Assembly: GCA_947493265.1 (NCBI GenBank)
Contig: CANLQL010000001.1
Coordinates: forward strand, 806,001 to 870,000
Length of the DNA stretch: 64,000 nt
Direction: 5' to 3'
From: an uncultured Litoreibacter sp.
GTDB lineage: Bacteria; Pseudomonadota; Alphaproteobacteria; Rhodobacterales; Rhodobacteraceae
In this document: positions 1 through 11,705 of the stretch, in pieces
How the letters are laid out: every line of letters begins with the position of its first letter
Numbering within the stretch: the stretch's first letter is position 1
Program-made: the position numbers and the translations under genes
Notes under the pieces: model-generated
Databases searched by the model: none
Told to the model about the DNA's origin: nothing
The model's input: the letters and a program-made list of their open reading frames with translations, nothing else

Positions 1-2
1 CG

Positions 3-806
3 TTTATTTCCTTTCAAGATCTTCCAACTGTTGATCAGATCATTTCGGTCGATATCACGATGGACAGCGATGAGTTCTGGTCACCGGAGGGCGATGTCGG
101 AACGCTTGATTTCTACGCTGTGCTTTTGCACGAGATCGGGCATGGCATCGGTCTTGACCATGTCAATGATATTACAGAGATCATGAACCCATTCGTTGCG
201 GGTGATACGCTGGGAACAGGCGATATCGAAGGCGCGCAGGAGATCTATGGTGACGCGTCCGGTGGTGGCGATCCAGGTGGTGGCGGCCTCGGCCCAACCG
301 GCGGCACATTAAGCGATGACGGTGGCAGCAGCGGCGGCGCAGCCGCGTTCCTCGGACTTGGATTGATCGGGATTGTTGCAGCATTGATCGGTGCGTTTAC
401 CGGCGGCGGTGCGGCAGCGGGTCTGGTTGTTTTGGCCGGGGAAAAAGCACCGGAAGACGAAGACGACGAATATACCGGGGAAGTTCGCACTGACCTGCAC
501 CAGCTTTTCGCGACAGCAGAAGCAGCGGAAGCGGCGCATCACCATCATGACGGGTGCCACTCGGAAGGTTCGTCCTTGCACGACATTATTCCGGCTATCC
601 CGGTTGCGGAAGCCGTGTGCGCAAGCTGCGGCCACGCGGGCTGCACCACATGCGGTCAGGAAGAAAATGACGTCGGTGAAATTGCGTCTTTGCTTGATTT
701 GATCCCAGCCACAGAGATGACCGAAATCCCTTGTGATACTTGCGGAATGCCGGGATGTGGCACATGTTCTCAGGAAGAGACTGCGGAGGACCTTGTGCTA
801 ATTTAG
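3..806 (+). CDS. Matrixin-like zinc metalloprotease with His/Cys-rich tail (5' end missing)
   Basis: The reading frame is open to the window's left edge, so the N-terminus is missing. Counting from the Met at 60, residues 24-34 read HEIGHGIGLDH, the HExxHxxGxxH zinc site of metzincins. The Met-turn (IMNPF) follows at 41-45, which places the protein with matrixins. A Gly-rich linker (68-93) leads to a hydrophobic stretch (about 94-127), probably a membrane anchor. The last 120 residues are acidic and carry a four-His run (160-163) and two copies of a CxxCGxxGCxTC motif (187-198 and 225-236). The protease class is clear. The tail function is unknown, and metal binding is an inference. It sits immediately upstream of the rplJ leader, with its own terminator. 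Confidence 0.8.
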   Translation, partial: FISFQDLPTVDQIISVDITMDSDEFWSPEGDVGTLDFYAVLLHEIGHGIGLDHVNDITEIMNPFVAGDTLGTGDIEGAQEIYGDASGGGDPGGGGLGPTGGTLSDDGGSSGGAAAFLGLGLIGIVAALIGAFTGGGAAAGLVVLAGEKAPEDEDDEYTGEVRTDLHQLFATAEAAEAAHHHHDGCHSEGSSLHDIIPAIPVAEAVCASCGHAGCTTCGQEENDVGEIASLLDLIPATEMTEIPCDTCGMPGCGTCSQEETAEDLVLI

Positions 807-873
807 AAATTAGCGCAAAATCCCGCTCAGACCCCTTCACATCTTGGGAAAAACCCATTAACAGCCCCCTATT

Positions 874-899
874 GGCCCGTCGTTAGATTCGTACGGGCC
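874..899 (+). terminator. Terminator after the metalloprotease gene
   Basis: A perfect 7-bp stem (GGCCCGT/ACGGGCC) with a 12-base loop is followed by TTTATT. It lies 68 bases after the metalloprotease stop and before the rplJ leader. Confidence 0.6.
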
Positions 900-975
900 T
901 TTATTCGTCCGAGACGGTGGGTGGCGTCAGCCTTAATTTTCCTGCCTGAGACGGGTTCAGACCAGTATTTCCGCG

Positions 976-1080
976 GGTGAAAGCTCCGGGTGGTTATGTG
1001 ACCCCGTTAATCGTGCGGACCAAACCACCGGAGCAATCCGGTTAGACTGAGCCGGGGAAATTTCCCCATAATTGGAGTAA
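976..1080 (+). promoter_or_regulatory. Probable L10 leader of rplJ-rplL
   Basis: The 100 bases before rplJ fold into a long stem: 983-995 pairs with 1023-1034 with one bulged G, enclosing about 27 bases. In bacteria the rplJ mRNA leader binds the L10(L12) complex and represses rplJL translation. The position and structure fit such a leader. The L10-binding kink-turn was not verified base by base. Confidence 0.5.
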
Positions 1081-1084
1081 AACT

Positions 1085-1603
1085 GTGGATAGAGCCCAGA
1101 AAGAAAAATTGGTCGAAGAGCTCGGCCAAATCTTTGAAAGCTCTGGCGTTGTGGTTGTAAGCCACTACGAAGGTCTTACGGTTGCTGAGATGCAAGATCT
1201 CCGGGGTCGCATGCGCGAAGCCGGTGGGTCTGTGCGTGTCGCCAAGAACAGGCTCGCCAAAATCGCTCTTGAGGGTCAGCCATGCGCAAGCATCGCTCAA
1301 TACCTCAATGGCATGACCGTTCTCGCCTATTCGGAAGACCCTGTGGCAGCTGCCAAAGTGGTTAACGACTACGCCAAGGAAAATGACAAGTTGTCGATCC
1401 TGGGCGGTGCAATGGGCGAAAGCGCGTTGGACGTCGCTGGTGTCAAAGCTGTGGCTGCTATGCCGTCTCGCGAGGAGCTTATTGCTTCCATCGTGGGCTG
1501 CATCGGGTCGCCTGCTTCTGGCCTTGCCGGCGCAATTGGCGCACCTGCATCGAACGTGGCAAGCATTCTCAGCACCATCGAGGAGCGCGCAGAAGCTGCG
1601 TAA
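1085..1603 (+). CDS. rplJ: 50S ribosomal protein L10
   Basis: This is the stalk-base protein of the large subunit. It anchors L7/L12 dimers and also represses its own operon by binding the mRNA leader. The 172-residue product is normal length, with the typical N-terminal segment ([19 protein letters not shown]) and [11 protein letters not shown]. The start is GTG at 1085, preceded by GGAG at a good distance. The C-terminal helix that binds L12 is Ala/Glu-rich. rplL follows 70 bases downstream, so the two are almost certainly cotranscribed with rpoB and rpoC. The usual upstream neighbour rplA is not here; a metalloprotease gene takes its place. Confidence 0.97.
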   Translation: MDRAQKEKLVEELGQIFESSGVVVVSHYEGLTVAEMQDLRGRMREAGGSVRVAKNRLAKIALEGQPCASIAQYLNGMTVLAYSEDPVAAAKVVNDYAKENDKLSILGGAMGESALDVAGVKAVAAMPSREELIASIVGCIGSPASGLAGAIGAPASNVASILSTIEERAEAA

Positions 1604-1673
1604 ACCTCGGCAAGATTTTCGTGGGTTGAAAAACACACGTTGGAACACATCTTAATAGAACGGAAACAGTATA

Positions 1674-2054
1674 ATGGCTGATCTGAAAAAACTGGCAGAA
1701 GAGATTGTTGGTCTTACCCTTCTCGAAGCACAAGAACTGAAAACCATCCTCAAAGACGAGTATGGCATCGAACCTGCAGCCGGTGGCGCAGTAATGATGG
1801 CTGGTCCAGCTGGCGGCGACGCTGGCGGTGCAGCTGAAGAAAAATCTGAATTTGACGTTGTTCTGGTCGCTGCTGGCGCACAGAAAATCAACGTCATCAA
1901 AGAGGTTCGCGCCATCACTGGTCTGGGCCTGAAAGAAGCAAAAGAGCTTGTTGAAGCTGGCGGCAAAGCTGTCAAAGAAGGCGTCGACAAAGCTGAAGCA
2001 GAAGACATCAAAGGCAAGCTGGAAGCAGCTGGCGCAGAAGTCGAGCTTAAGTAA
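1674..2054 (+). CDS. rplL: 50S ribosomal protein L7/L12
   Basis: This is the flexible stalk protein that recruits translation GTPases to the ribosome. At 126 residues it is normal length. The N-terminal dimerisation domain (residues 1-35) is followed by an Ala/Gly-rich hinge (about 36-55). The C-terminal factor-binding domain contains EKSEFDVVL and [20 protein letters not shown]. It lies between rplJ and rpoB, the standard order. Confidence 0.98.
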   Translation: MADLKKLAEEIVGLTLLEAQELKTILKDEYGIEPAAGGAVMMAGPAGGDAGGAAEEKSEFDVVLVAAGAQKINVIKEVRAITGLGLKEAKELVEAGGKAVKEGVDKAEAEDIKGKLEAAGAEVELK

Positions 2055-2092
2055 TTCGGGCGCAGCGTTGCTGCGACCCTAAAAAGATAGCT

Positions 2093-2115
2093 GGATCCGG
2101 TGTATTTCCGGGTCC
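2093..2115 (+). terminator. Hairpin in the rplL-rpoB interval (possible attenuator)
   Basis: An 8-bp stem (GGATCCGG/CCGGGTCC, one G-T pair) is followed by GGCTTT. The 240-base rplL-rpoB gap is where many bacteria partly terminate transcription so that stalk protein exceeds polymerase. The T-run is short, so this would be partial at best. Confidence 0.35.
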
Positions 2116-2296
2116 GGCTTTCCGCGTCTCAGAGAGGGCCTTTTCCACCAAAGGTCTTTTCTAAGGAGCGGTTACGGTTCGGGAGCACGCCCGTGGGACG
2201 GCGCGCAGGTATTGAACCAGACCCCCTTGATCCAAGTGGCATGTCCTCCGGCCCCGGGGGGAGGTGACCCGAGGAAACTGAAAGGCTGAGACGAGC

Positions 2297-5200
2297 ATGG
2301 CTCAAACATACGTTGGTCAAAAACGCATCCGTAAATATTTTGGCAAAATCCGCGAAGTACTGGAGATGCCAAACCTCATAGAAGTACAAAAATCCTCCTA
2401 CGACCTGTTCCTGAAATCCGGCGACACGCTGGAGCCAATGGACGGCGAAGGCATCAAAGGTGTTTTCCAGTCGGTCTTCCCGATCAAGGATTTCAACGAG
2501 ACCGCCATTCTTGAGTTCGTGAAATACGAGCTGGAAGAACCGAAATACGATGTTGAGGAATGTCAGCAGCGCGACATGACCTATTCAGCCCCGCTGAAGG
2601 TCACTCTGCGCCTGATCGTGTTTGATATCGATGAAGATACAGGTGCGAAATCCGTCAAAGACATTAAAGAACAAGACGTCTTCATGGGCGACATGCCTTT
2701 GATGACCCCGAACGGGACGTTCATTGTGAACGGCACCGAGCGTGTGATCGTATCCCAGATGCACCGCTCCCCCGGTGTGTTCTTTGATCACGACAAAGGC
2801 AAAACCCATTCATCCGGCAAACTTCTGTTTGCATGCCGCATTATCCCCTATCGCGGCAGCTGGCTGGACTTTGAATTCGACGCCAAAGATATCGTGTTCG
2901 CGCGGATCGACCGCCGCCGGAAACTTCCTGTTTCGACCCTGCTTTATTCGCTGGGCATGGATCAGGAAGCGATCATGGATGCCTATTATGACACCGTGAC
3001 ATTCCGCGAAGTGAAGAAAAAGGGCTGGGCCACCAAGTTCTTCCCAGAGCGCGTTCGCGGCACCAAGCCAACTGAAGATATCATCGACGCCAAAACCGGC
3101 GAAGTGATTGCGGAAGCTGGCAAGAAAGTCACGCCACGTGCGGTCAAGCAATTGATCGATGACGGCAAGGTCAACGAAATCCTGCTGCCATTTGAAGGCA
3201 TCATTGGCCGTTTTGTCGCCAAAGACATCATCAACGAAGAAACCGGTGAGATCTGGGTCGAAGCGGGTGATGAGCTGACTTGGGAACTCGACAAGAACGA
3301 AGAAGTTGTTGGCGGGACGCTGAAGACATTGCTCGACAATGGCGTGAAAGAAATCCCGGTTCTCGACATCGATAACATCAATGTTGGGCCTTACATCCGC
3401 AACACAGTTGCCGTGGACAAAAACTACGGCCGCGACACGGCGCTGATGGATATCTACCGCGTGATGCGTCCGGGCGAGCCACCCACCGTTGAAGCAGCGT
3501 CCGCGCTGTTTGATACGTTGTTCTTCGATAGCGAGCGGTATGACCTGTCTGCCGTTGGACGTGTGAAGATGAACATGCGTCTTGATCTAGATGCCGAAGA
3601 CACCGTGCGCACATTGCGTAAGGAAGACATCGTTTCCTGCATCAAAGCGCTGGTAGACCTGCGCGATGGCCGCGGTGACGTGGACGACATCGACCACCTT
3701 GGGAACCGCCGTGTGCGGTCCGTCGGTGAATTGATGGAGAACCAATACCGCGTGGGCCTTCTGCGTATGGAGCGCGCGATCAAAGAGCGTATGTCCAGCG
3801 TCGAGATCGACACTGTGATGCCGCAAGATCTGATCAACGCGAAACCAGCGGCTGCGGCTGTTCGTGAATTCTTCGGCTCCAGCCAGCTGTCGCAGTTCAT
3901 GGACCAAACAAACCCGCTGTCAGAAGTGACGCACAAGCGTCGTTTGTCCGCGTTGGGCCCAGGCGGTCTGACCCGCGAACGTGCAGGGTTTGAGGTGCGC
4001 GACGTGCATCCGACCCACTATGGCCGGATGTGTCCGATTGAAACGCCGGAAGGGCCGAATATCGGTCTGATCAACTCTCTCGCAACATTTGCGCGTGTGA
4101 ACAAGTACGGCTTCATCGAAACGCCATATCGTAAAGTGGTTGACGGTCAGGTGACGGACGAAGTCCAATACATGTCCGCCACGGAAGAAATGCGTCACAC
4201 TGTGGCGCAGGCCAACGCGAACCTTGATGACAACATGAAATTCGTCAACGATCTGGTGTCGACACGCCAGTCCGGCGAATACATGCTGCAATCAAACGCG
4301 AATGTTGACCTGATCGACGTGTCACCGAAGCAGTTGGTGTCCGTTGCGGCGTCTCTGATCCCGTTCCTGGAAAATGACGATGCGAACCGGGCCTTGATGG
4401 GCTCGAACATGCAACGTCAGGCGGTTCCGCTTCTGCAAGCCGATGCACCTTATGTGGGCACCGGTATTGAAGGCGTGGTTGCAACCGACTCTGGTGCGGC
4501 CATTCAAGCGGCACGCGGCGGTATCATCGACCAAGTCGATGCAACGCGGATGGTTGTGCGTGTAACCGATGCTCTGGAAGCCGGTGATCCGGGCGTGGAC
4601 ATCTACCGTCTGCGTAAATTCCAGCGCTCGAACCAAAACACCTGCATCAACCAGCGCCCGCTGGTGAAAGTGGGTGACAAGGTTGTCAAAGGTGAGGTCA
4701 TAGCCGATGGTCCGTCCACCGATATGGGTGAACTGGCACTTGGTAAAAACGTGCTCGTCGCGTTTATGCCTTGGAACGGTTACAACTACGAGGATTCCAT
4801 CCTGATCTCCGAGCGGATTGCCCGTGACGACGTCTTCACCTCGATCCATATCGAGGAATTTGAAGTCGCCGCCCGTGACACGAAGCTTGGCCCAGAGGAA
4901 ATCACACGCGACATTCCAAACGTTGGCGAAGAAGCTTTGCGCAACCTCGACGAGGCTGGCATCGTCTATATCGGTGCCGACGTGGAGCCGGGTGACATTC
5001 TGGTCGGTAAGATCACACCAAAAGGCGAAAGCCCGATGACACCGGAAGAAAAGCTTCTGCGTGCGATCTTTGGTGAGAAAGCTTCCGACGTGCGTGACAC
5101 ATCTTTGCGTGTGAAGCCGGGTGATTTCGGAACGGTTGTTGAGGTCCGCCTCTTTAACCGTCACGGCGTTGAGAAGGACGAGCGTTCGCTGCAAATCGAA

Positions 5201-6433
5201 CGTGAGGAAATCGAGCGTCTGGCCCGTGACCGCGACGATGAAATGGGCATTCTGGACCGCAACATCTACGCGCGTCTGAAAACCATCATTTCTGGCAAGA
5301 AAGCCGTCAAAGGTCCGAAAGGTGTCCCCTCCAACGTGGATATCACAGACGATCTGCTGGAAACGCTGAGCCGTGGCCAGTGGTGGCAGCTTGCCCTGTC
5401 TGACGAGAAAGATGCCTCCGAAGTGGAAGCTCTGAACGCGCAATACGAGGCACAGAAACGTGCCCTGGAAGCCCGTTTTGAAGACAAGGTCGAGAAGGTT
5501 CGCCGCGGCGACGATCTGCCTCCGGGTGTGATGAAAATGGTCAAAGTGTTCGTGGCGGTGAAGCGTAAGCTGCAGCCGGGCGACAAAATGGCCGGTCGTC
5601 ACGGCAACAAAGGGGTTATCTCCAAAGTTGTGCCGATGGAGGACATGCCGTTCCTTGAGGACGGGACGCCGGTCGACTTCTGTTTGAACCCGCTGGGCGT
5701 GCCATCGCGTATGAACGTTGGGCAAATCCTGGAAACGCATATGGGTTGGGCCGCACGCGGTCTGGGCCTGAAGATCGATGATGCGCTGGACGAGTTCAAA
5801 CGGTCTGGCGACAGTCAACCGGTGCGTGATGCGCTGCAACATGCCTATGGTGACGAGACCTTCCACGACGCGTTTGACGACATGTCTGAGGATGAAATGC
5901 TCGAATCTGCGGCTGCTGTACGTCGTGGCGTTCCAATCGCGACGCCGGTTTTCGATGGTGCAAAAGAAGCAGATGTGAACGACGCGCTTGCAAAAGCAGG
6001 GTTCGACACATCTGGTCAGTCGGTTCTGTTTGACGGACGCACAGGGGAGCAATTTGCCCGCCCGGTCACGGTCGGCGTGAAGTACCTGCTGAAACTGCAC
6101 CACCTCGTGGATGACAAAATCCACGCACGTTCCACCGGTCCTTACAGCCTTGTCACGCAGCAACCACTGGGCGGTAAAGCGCAGTTCGGTGGCCAGCGTT
6201 TCGGGGAAATGGAGGTCTGGGCACTGGAAGCTTATGGCGCGGCTTACACCCTGCAAGAGATGCTGACTGTGAAGTCGGACGATGTTGCGGGTCGGACGAA
6301 AGTCTACGAGAGCATCGTCAAAGGCGAGGACAACTTCGAGGCCGGTGTGCCCGAGTCGTTCAACGTGCTTGTAAAAGAAGTCCGGGGCCTCGGCCTCAAC
6401 ATGGAACTCCTGGATGCGGAGGAGGGGGAATAA
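2297..6433 (+). CDS. rpoB: DNA-directed RNA polymerase subunit beta
   Basis: This is the beta subunit of RNA polymerase, 1378 residues, in line with alphaproteobacterial RpoB. The rifampicin-binding cluster (about residue 525 onward: [20 protein letters not shown], then [10 protein letters not shown]) has the common sensitive-type residues. The catalytic-core motifs [11 protein letters not shown] and [13 protein letters not shown] are intact. It ends with the conserved region [22 protein letters not shown] that contacts beta-prime. rpoC starts 50 bases downstream in the same operon. Confidence 0.99.
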   Translation: MAQTYVGQKRIRKYFGKIREVLEMPNLIEVQKSSYDLFLKSGDTLEPMDGEGIKGVFQSVFPIKDFNETAILEFVKYELEEPKYDVEECQQRDMTYSAPLKVTLRLIVFDIDEDTGAKSVKDIKEQDVFMGDMPLMTPNGTFIVNGTERVIVSQMHRSPGVFFDHDKGKTHSSGKLLFACRIIPYRGSWLDFEFDAKDIVFARIDRRRKLPVSTLLYSLGMDQEAIMDAYYDTVTFREVKKKGWATKFFPERVRGTKPTEDIIDAKTGEVIAEAGKKVTPRAVKQLIDDGKVNEILLPFEGIIGRFVAKDIINEETGEIWVEAGDELTWELDKNEEVVGGTLKTLLDNGVKEIPVLDIDNINVGPYIRNTVAVDKNYGRDTALMDIYRVMRPGEPPTVEAASALFDTLFFDSERYDLSAVGRVKMNMRLDLDAEDTVRTLRKEDIVSCIKALVDLRDGRGDVDDIDHLGNRRVRSVGELMENQYRVGLLRMERAIKERMSSVEIDTVMPQDLINAKPAAAAVREFFGSSQLSQFMDQTNPLSEVTHKRRLSALGPGGLTRERAGFEVRDVHPTHYGRMCPIETPEGPNIGLINSLATFARVNKYGFIETPYRKVVDGQVTDEVQYMSATEEMRHTVAQANANLDDNMKFVNDLVSTRQSGEYMLQSNANVDLIDVSPKQLVSVAASLIPFLENDDANRALMGSNMQRQAVPLLQADAPYVGTGIEGVVATDSGAAIQAARGGIIDQVDATRMVVRVTDALEAGDPGVDIYRLRKFQRSNQNTCINQRPLVKVGDKVVKGEVIADGPSTDMGELALGKNVLVAFMPWNGYNYEDSILISERIARDDVFTSIHIEEFEVAARDTKLGPEEITRDIPNVGEEALRNLDEAGIVYIGADVEPGDILVGKITPKGESPMTPEEKLLRAIFGEKASDVRDTSLRVKPGDFGTVVEVRLFNRHGVEKDERSLQIEREEIERLARDRDDEMGILDRNIYARLKTIISGKKAVKGPKGVPSNVDITDDLLETLSRGQWWQLALSDEKDASEVEALNAQYEAQKRALEARFEDKVEKVRRGDDLPPGVMKMVKVFVAVKRKLQPGDKMAGRHGNKGVISKVVPMEDMPFLEDGTPVDFCLNPLGVPSRMNVGQILETHMGWAARGLGLKIDDALDEFKRSGDSQPVRDALQHAYGDETFHDAFDDMSEDEMLESAAAVRRGVPIATPVFDGAKEADVNDALAKAGFDTSGQSVLFDGRTGEQFARPVTVGVKYLLKLHHLVDDKIHARSTGPYSLVTQQPLGGKAQFGGQRFGEMEVWALEAYGAAYTLQEMLTVKSDDVAGRTKVYESIVKGEDNFEAGVPESFNVLVKEVRGLGLNMELLDAEEGE

Positions 6434-6482
6434 GCGCACTGCGCCTCCCCCAACTCTCTCCCACATTATGTAAGGAAAAAGC

Positions 6483-9400
6483 ATGAACCAGGAACTGACA
6501 ACAAACCCGTTTAACCCAGTGGCAGCGCCCAAGACCTTTGATGAAATCAAAGTGTCGCTGGCCTCCCCTGAGCGTATCTTGTCGTGGTCTTACGGTGAGA
6601 TCAAAAAGCCGGAAACCATCAACTACCGGACCTTCAAGCCGGAGCGTGACGGTCTTTTCTGCGCGCGTATCTTTGGTCCGATCAAAGACTACGAATGTCT
6701 GTGCGGCAAATATAAGCGGATGAAGTATCGCGGCGTTGTCTGCGAGAAATGCGGTGTGGAAGTCACTCTGCAAAAGGTCCGCCGTGAGCGTATGGGCCAT
6801 ATCGAGCTTGCCGCACCAGTGGCACATATCTGGTTCCTCAAGTCGCTTCCGTCCCGGATTGGCCTGATGCTGGATATGACGTTGCGCGATCTGGAACGTA
6901 TTCTCTACTTTGAGAACTACGTGGTGATCGAACCTGGTCTGACCGACCTGACTTACGGGCAATTGATGTCCGAGGAAGAATTCCTCGACGCGCAAGACGC
7001 CTATGGCATGGACGCGTTCACCGCCAATATCGGTGCTGAAGCGATCCGCGAAATGCTTGCCGCAATTGACCTGGAAGCAGAAGCTGATCAGCTGCGCGAA
7101 GATCTGAAAGAGGCGACAGGTGAACTGAAGCCCAAGAAGATCATCAAGCGTCTGAAACTGGTCGAGAACTTCCTGGAATCCGGCAACCGTCCGGAATGGA
7201 TGGTTCTGACCGTCGTGCCCGTGATCCCGCCAGAGCTGCGCCCGTTGGTGCCGCTGGATGGGGGTCGGTTTGCGACGTCTGATCTGAACGACCTTTACCG
7301 TCGTGTGATCAACCGGAACAACCGCCTGAAACGTCTGATCGAGCTTCGTGCGCCGGATATCATCGTGCGGAACGAAAAGCGGATGCTGCAGGAATCTGTG
7401 GATGCGTTGTTTGACAACGGCCGTCGCGGCCGGACCATCACGGGTGCTAACAAGCGCCCGCTGAAGTCCTTGTCCGACATGCTGAAAGGTAAGCAAGGTC
7501 GCTTCCGTCAGAACCTTTTGGGCAAACGCGTCGACTTCTCGGGCCGTTCCGTCATTGTGACGGGTCCGGAGCTGAAATTGCATCAGTGTGGTTTGCCGAA
7601 GAAGATGGCGCTGGAGCTGTTCAAGCCGTTCATCTATTCGCGCCTTGAGGCCAAAGGTCTGTCTTCCACTGTGAAGCAAGCCAAGAAGCTGGTCGAAAAA
7701 GAGCGTCCGGAAGTTTGGGATATCCTTGATGAGGTTATCCGAGAGCACCCGGTGATGCTGAACCGTGCGCCGACCCTGCACCGTCTTGGCATTCAGGCAT
7801 TTGAGCCCGTTCTGATCGAAGGTAAAGCCATCCAGCTGCACCCGCTTGTCTGTTCTGCGTTTAACGCCGACTTCGACGGCGACCAAATGGCGGTTCACGT
7901 GCCGCTGTCTTTGGAAGCACAGCTTGAAGCCCGTGTTTTGATGATGTCCACGAACAACGTTCTGTCACCGGCCAACGGTGCACCGATCATCGTGCCATCC
8001 CAGGACATGATCTTGGGTCTGTACTACATCTCGATGGAACGCGAGGGCATGAAAGGCGAAGGCAAAATCTTTGCCAATGTCGACGAAGTTCAGCACGCTC
8101 TGGACGCTGGTGAAGTGCATCTGCACGCCAAGATCCAGGCCCGCTTGCCGCAGATCGACGACGAGGGCAACGAAGTGCTGAAGCGCTTTGAAACCACACC
8201 GGGTCGTGTGCGTCTTGGTGCTCTTCTGCCATTGAATGCGAAAGCACCATTCGCGTTGGTGAATCGTCTTCTGCGTAAGAAGGAAGTTCAGCAGGTGATC
8301 GACACGGTCTACCGCTACTGTGGTCAGAAAGAGTCTGTTATCTTCTGTGACCAGATCATGACTGTGGGCTTCCGCGAAGCGTTCAAGGCCGGGATTTCCT
8401 TCGGGAAGGACGACATGATTGTGCCAGATACCAAATGGCCAATCGTTGACGGCACGCGTGAGCAGGTCAAAGAGTTCGAACAGCAATACATGGATGGTCT
8501 GATCACCCAGGGTGAGAAGTACAACAAAGTGATCGATGCCTGGTCGAAATGTAACGACCAAGTCACCGATGCGATGATGTCCAACATCTCAAGCACAGGT
8601 CGCGACGATGCCGGCGCTGAGAAAGAGCCGAACTCGGTCTATATGATGGCGCATTCCGGTGCGCGTGGTTCTGTCACGCAGATGAAGCAGCTGGGCGGTA
8701 TGCGCGGTTTGATGGCCAAGCCAAATGGCGAGATCATCGAGACGCCGATCATCTCCAACTTTAAGGAAGGTCTGACCGTTCTTGAGTACTTCAACTCCAC
8801 CCACGGTGCCCGGAAGGGTCTGTCGGATACGGCGTTGAAGACAGCGAACTCTGGTTACCTGACACGTCGTTTGGTCGACGTGGCCCAGGATTGCATCGTG
8901 CGTATGCATGATTGTGGGACTGAGAACTTCATCAATGCACAATCTGCGATCAATGATGGGGAAGTCATTTCTTCCATCGGCGAGCGTTTGTTGGGCCGGA
9001 CGGCCGCCGAGGATATCCTCGTGCCGGGTACAGATGAAGTGCTGGTTGCGCGTGGTGAGCTGATTGACGAACGGAAGGCAGATGCAATCGATGCAGCTGA
9101 TATTCCAACAGCCAAGATGCGTTCGCCGCTGACATGTGAAGCGGAAGAAGGCGTGTGCGCCATGTGCTATGGTCGTGACCTTGCACGCGGTACGCTTGTG
9201 AACACCGGGGAAGCTGTGGGCATCATTGCTGCGCAATCCATCGGTGAGCCGGGCACACAGTTGACGATGCGGACATTCCACATCGGCGGTGTTGCGCAAG
9301 GTGGTCAGCAGTCCTTCCTCGAAGCCTCGCAAGAAGGCAAGGTTGAGTTCCGCAATGCTTCTGTCCTTGAAAACCAAGCTGGAGAGCAGGTCGTAATGGC

Positions 9401-10718
9401 ACGCTCCATGGCGTTGGCGATCATCGACGACAATGGTGTGGAACGTGCGCTGCACAAGATCGGCTACGGCTCGAAACTGCATGTCAAAGACGGTGCCAAA
9501 GTGGTACGTGGCGACAAGCTGTTTGAGTGGGATCCTTACACCTTGCCGATCATTGCGGAAAAAGCAGGTCGCGCGAAATTCGTGGACCTCGTGAACGGCC
9601 TGGCCGTCCGTGAGGAAACCGATGATGCGACAGGTATGACGCAGAAGATCGTAACCGATTGGCGTGCTGCGCCAAAAGGCAACGATCTGAAACCGGAGAT
9701 CATTATCGAGGATCCAAAAACAGGTGATCCTGTGCGTCTCGACAATGACAATCCGGCGACATACCCGATGTCCGTGGACGCAATCCTGTCGGTCGAAGAC
9801 GGTCAGGAAATTGCGGAAGGGGACGTGGTTGCGCGTATCCCACGCGAAGGCGCGAAAACCAAGGACATCACCGGTGGTCTGCCACGGGTTGCGGAACTCT
9901 TTGAGGCACGTCGCCCCAAAGATCACGCGATCATCGCGGAAATCGACGGCTATGTGCGCTTTGGGAAAGACTACAAAAACAAGCGCCGTATCGCGATCGA
10001 GCCAGCTGATGAGACCATGGATAAGGTCGAGTACATGGTGCCTAAGGGCAAGCACATCCCGGTTGCCGAAGGTGATTTCGTCCAGAAGGGCGACTACATC
10101 ATGGACGGTAACCCAGCGCCGCATGACATCCTATCCATCATGGGTGTTGAAGCGCTGGCGGATTACATGATCGACGAAGTGCAAGACGTCTACCGCCTGC
10201 AAGGTGTGAAGATCAACGACAAGCACATCGAGGTTATTGTTCGTCAGATGCTGCAGAAGTGGGAAATCCAGTCCTCTGGGACAACCACGCTTCTGAAGGG
10301 TGAGCATGTCGACAAGGCGGAGTTTGATGCCGCCAACGAGAAGGCAATTGCAAAGGGCGGCGATGCTGCTACTGGTGAGCCGATCTTGTTGGGTATCACC
10401 AAAGCGTCCTTGCAGACACGCTCGTTCATCTCGGCGGCGTCGTTCCAGGAGACCACACGCGTGCTCACCGAAGCCTCGACACAAGGCAAACGTGACAAGC
10501 TGATCGGTCTGAAAGAGAACGTCATCGTGGGTCGTTTGATCCCAGCCGGGACAGGTGGTGCGACGCAGAAGATGCGCAAAATCGCGACAGATCGCGACAA
10601 TGTTGTCATCGAAGCCCGCAAAGCCGAAGCCGAAGCTGCCTTGGCCTTGGCCGCACCAGACGAAGCCCCAATGGAAGGGGCGGCGGATATGGTCGCCGAG
10701 GAAAGCCGCGACGAATAA
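6483..10718 (+). CDS. rpoC: DNA-directed RNA polymerase subunit beta'
   Basis: This is the catalytic beta-prime subunit, 1411 residues. The N-terminal zinc ribbon ([20 protein letters not shown]) lies near residues 70-88. The magnesium-chelating active-site motif NADFDGDQ is near residue 461. The second zinc site ([19 protein letters not shown]) and the trigger-loop region ([13 protein letters not shown]) are intact. The extreme C-terminus is acidic and Ala-rich. It is the last gene of the rplJ-rplL-rpoB-rpoC unit and is followed by a strong terminator. Confidence 0.99.
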   Translation: MNQELTTNPFNPVAAPKTFDEIKVSLASPERILSWSYGEIKKPETINYRTFKPERDGLFCARIFGPIKDYECLCGKYKRMKYRGVVCEKCGVEVTLQKVRRERMGHIELAAPVAHIWFLKSLPSRIGLMLDMTLRDLERILYFENYVVIEPGLTDLTYGQLMSEEEFLDAQDAYGMDAFTANIGAEAIREMLAAIDLEAEADQLREDLKEATGELKPKKIIKRLKLVENFLESGNRPEWMVLTVVPVIPPELRPLVPLDGGRFATSDLNDLYRRVINRNNRLKRLIELRAPDIIVRNEKRMLQESVDALFDNGRRGRTITGANKRPLKSLSDMLKGKQGRFRQNLLGKRVDFSGRSVIVTGPELKLHQCGLPKKMALELFKPFIYSRLEAKGLSSTVKQAKKLVEKERPEVWDILDEVIREHPVMLNRAPTLHRLGIQAFEPVLIEGKAIQLHPLVCSAFNADFDGDQMAVHVPLSLEAQLEARVLMMSTNNVLSPANGAPIIVPSQDMILGLYYISMEREGMKGEGKIFANVDEVQHALDAGEVHLHAKIQARLPQIDDEGNEVLKRFETTPGRVRLGALLPLNAKAPFALVNRLLRKKEVQQVIDTVYRYCGQKESVIFCDQIMTVGFREAFKAGISFGKDDMIVPDTKWPIVDGTREQVKEFEQQYMDGLITQGEKYNKVIDAWSKCNDQVTDAMMSNISSTGRDDAGAEKEPNSVYMMAHSGARGSVTQMKQLGGMRGLMAKPNGEIIETPIISNFKEGLTVLEYFNSTHGARKGLSDTALKTANSGYLTRRLVDVAQDCIVRMHDCGTENFINAQSAINDGEVISSIGERLLGRTAAEDILVPGTDEVLVARGELIDERKADAIDAADIPTAKMRSPLTCEAEEGVCAMCYGRDLARGTLVNTGEAVGIIAAQSIGEPGTQLTMRTFHIGGVAQGGQQSFLEASQEGKVEFRNASVLENQAGEQVVMARSMALAIIDDNGVERALHKIGYGSKLHVKDGAKVVRGDKLFEWDPYTLPIIAEKAGRAKFVDLVNGLAVREETDDATGMTQKIVTDWRAAPKGNDLKPEIIIEDPKTGDPVRLDNDNPATYPMSVDAILSVEDGQEIAEGDVVARIPREGAKTKDITGGLPRVAELFEARRPKDHAIIAEIDGYVRFGKDYKNKRRIAIEPADETMDKVEYMVPKGKHIPVAEGDFVQKGDYIMDGNPAPHDILSIMGVEALADYMIDEVQDVYRLQGVKINDKHIEVIVRQMLQKWEIQSSGTTTLLKGEHVDKAEFDAANEKAIAKGGDAATGEPILLGITKASLQTRSFISAASFQETTRVLTEASTQGKRDKLIGLKENVIVGRLIPAGTGGATQKMRKIATDRDNVVIEARKAEAEAALALAAPDEAPMEGAADMVAEESRDE

Positions 10719-10741
10719 GTCTCGGCAAATCACAAGACTTG

Positions 10742-10771
10742 AAAAGCCCCGCTTGAAAGAGTGGGGCTTTT
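10742..10771 (+). terminator. Terminator of the rpoBC operon
   Basis: AAAAGCCCC pairs perfectly with GGGGCTTTT (10742-10750 with 10763-10771), 24 bases after the rpoC stop. The A and T ends make it potentially bidirectional. Confidence 0.85.
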
Positions 10772-10833
10772 CCTATTTGCGGCCTGTGCATTCAGGTCTG
10801 GTCAGATCCAAGCTCTGGTGATAGCGCGGAGAT

Positions 10834-11703
10834 ATGGCGATTTCAGACAACACCAAAGGGGCCTTGTTCATGCTCGGCTCGATGAGCGCGTTCACGATAA
10901 ACGACGCGTTCATGAAGGCTCTGTCCGATGAATTGTCAGTGCATCAAGCGGTTTTGATACGGTCTGTCGTGGTTATCATTTTGTTGGCTGGCTTGGCGAA
11001 AGCCCAAGGGGCGTTTCGCGTTGAAATTGCCCGCGGTGACCGAGGGTTGATGCTTTTCCGGACACTGGCTGAGGTCGGCGCGGCCTTTTTCTTCATTACC
11101 GCGCTATTCAACATGCCGATTGCCAATGTGACGGCGATCATTCAGGCGTTGCCGTTGACCGTCACGCTGGCAGGCGCGGTATTTCTTGGGGAGGCGGTTG
11201 GCTGGCGTAGGATCAGCGCAATCATTGTCGGACTAATCGGTGTTTTGCTGATCGTCCGGCCGGGTGGCGACGGTTTCACGATCTATTCGGTCTATGCGCT
11301 TCTGGCTGTGGTCTGCGTCACGTTACGCGACTTGGCCGCGCGCAAAATGACCCGATCCGTGCCGACGATCCGCGTGGCGTTGCATGCGGTTATCGGGGTT
11401 GCGCTTTTTATGGCTGCGCTATCGATCGGGCGGGACTGGGCTCCGGTCAGCCAGAAGGCAGGGCTGCAACTGGCGGGTGCATCATTTTTCGTGATTGGCG
11501 GCTATATTTTCAGTGTCGCCACGATGCGCGTGGGCGAAATCGGATTTGTTGCGCCGTTTCGGTATTCCAGCCTGCTGGTTGCCCTGATTTTGGGATATCT
11601 GATCTTTGGTGACTGGCCAGATACATTGATGCTGATCGGCTCTGCGATCATTGTGGCAGCAGGTTTGTTCACCTTCTACCGCACCAGCAAGCTGAAGACC
11701 TGA
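10834..11703 (+). CDS. DMT-superfamily (EamA) transporter
   Basis: A 289-residue inner-membrane protein with about ten predicted membrane helices in two EamA repeats (roughly residues 7-137 and 150-285). The first repeat contains the family pattern around PIANVTAIIQALPLTVTLAG. Members export or import small metabolites; the substrate cannot be deduced. The ATG at 10834 has a GCGGAG ribosome site just upstream. It is probably transcribed alone, between the rpoC terminator and a convergent lipoprotein gene whose stop lies 2 bases away. Confidence 0.85.
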   Translation: MAISDNTKGALFMLGSMSAFTINDAFMKALSDELSVHQAVLIRSVVVIILLAGLAKAQGAFRVEIARGDRGLMLFRTLAEVGAAFFFITALFNMPIANVTAIIQALPLTVTLAGAVFLGEAVGWRRISAIIVGLIGVLLIVRPGGDGFTIYSVYALLAVVCVTLRDLAARKMTRSVPTIRVALHAVIGVALFMAALSIGRDWAPVSQKAGLQLAGASFFVIGGYIFSVATMRVGEIGFVAPFRYSSLLVALILGYLIFGDWPDTLMLIGSAIIVAAGLFTFYRTSKLKT

Positions 11704-11705
11704 TA

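Noticed and set aside
4322-6550. Very long open frame (742 codons) on the minus strand across rpoB
   Set aside because: It is antisense to the unmistakable rpoB frame, has no family resemblance, and arises from the strong codon bias of rpoB.
6396-7898. 500-codon minus-strand frame across the rpoB-rpoC junction
   Set aside because: Antisense to rpoC with no protein-like pattern.
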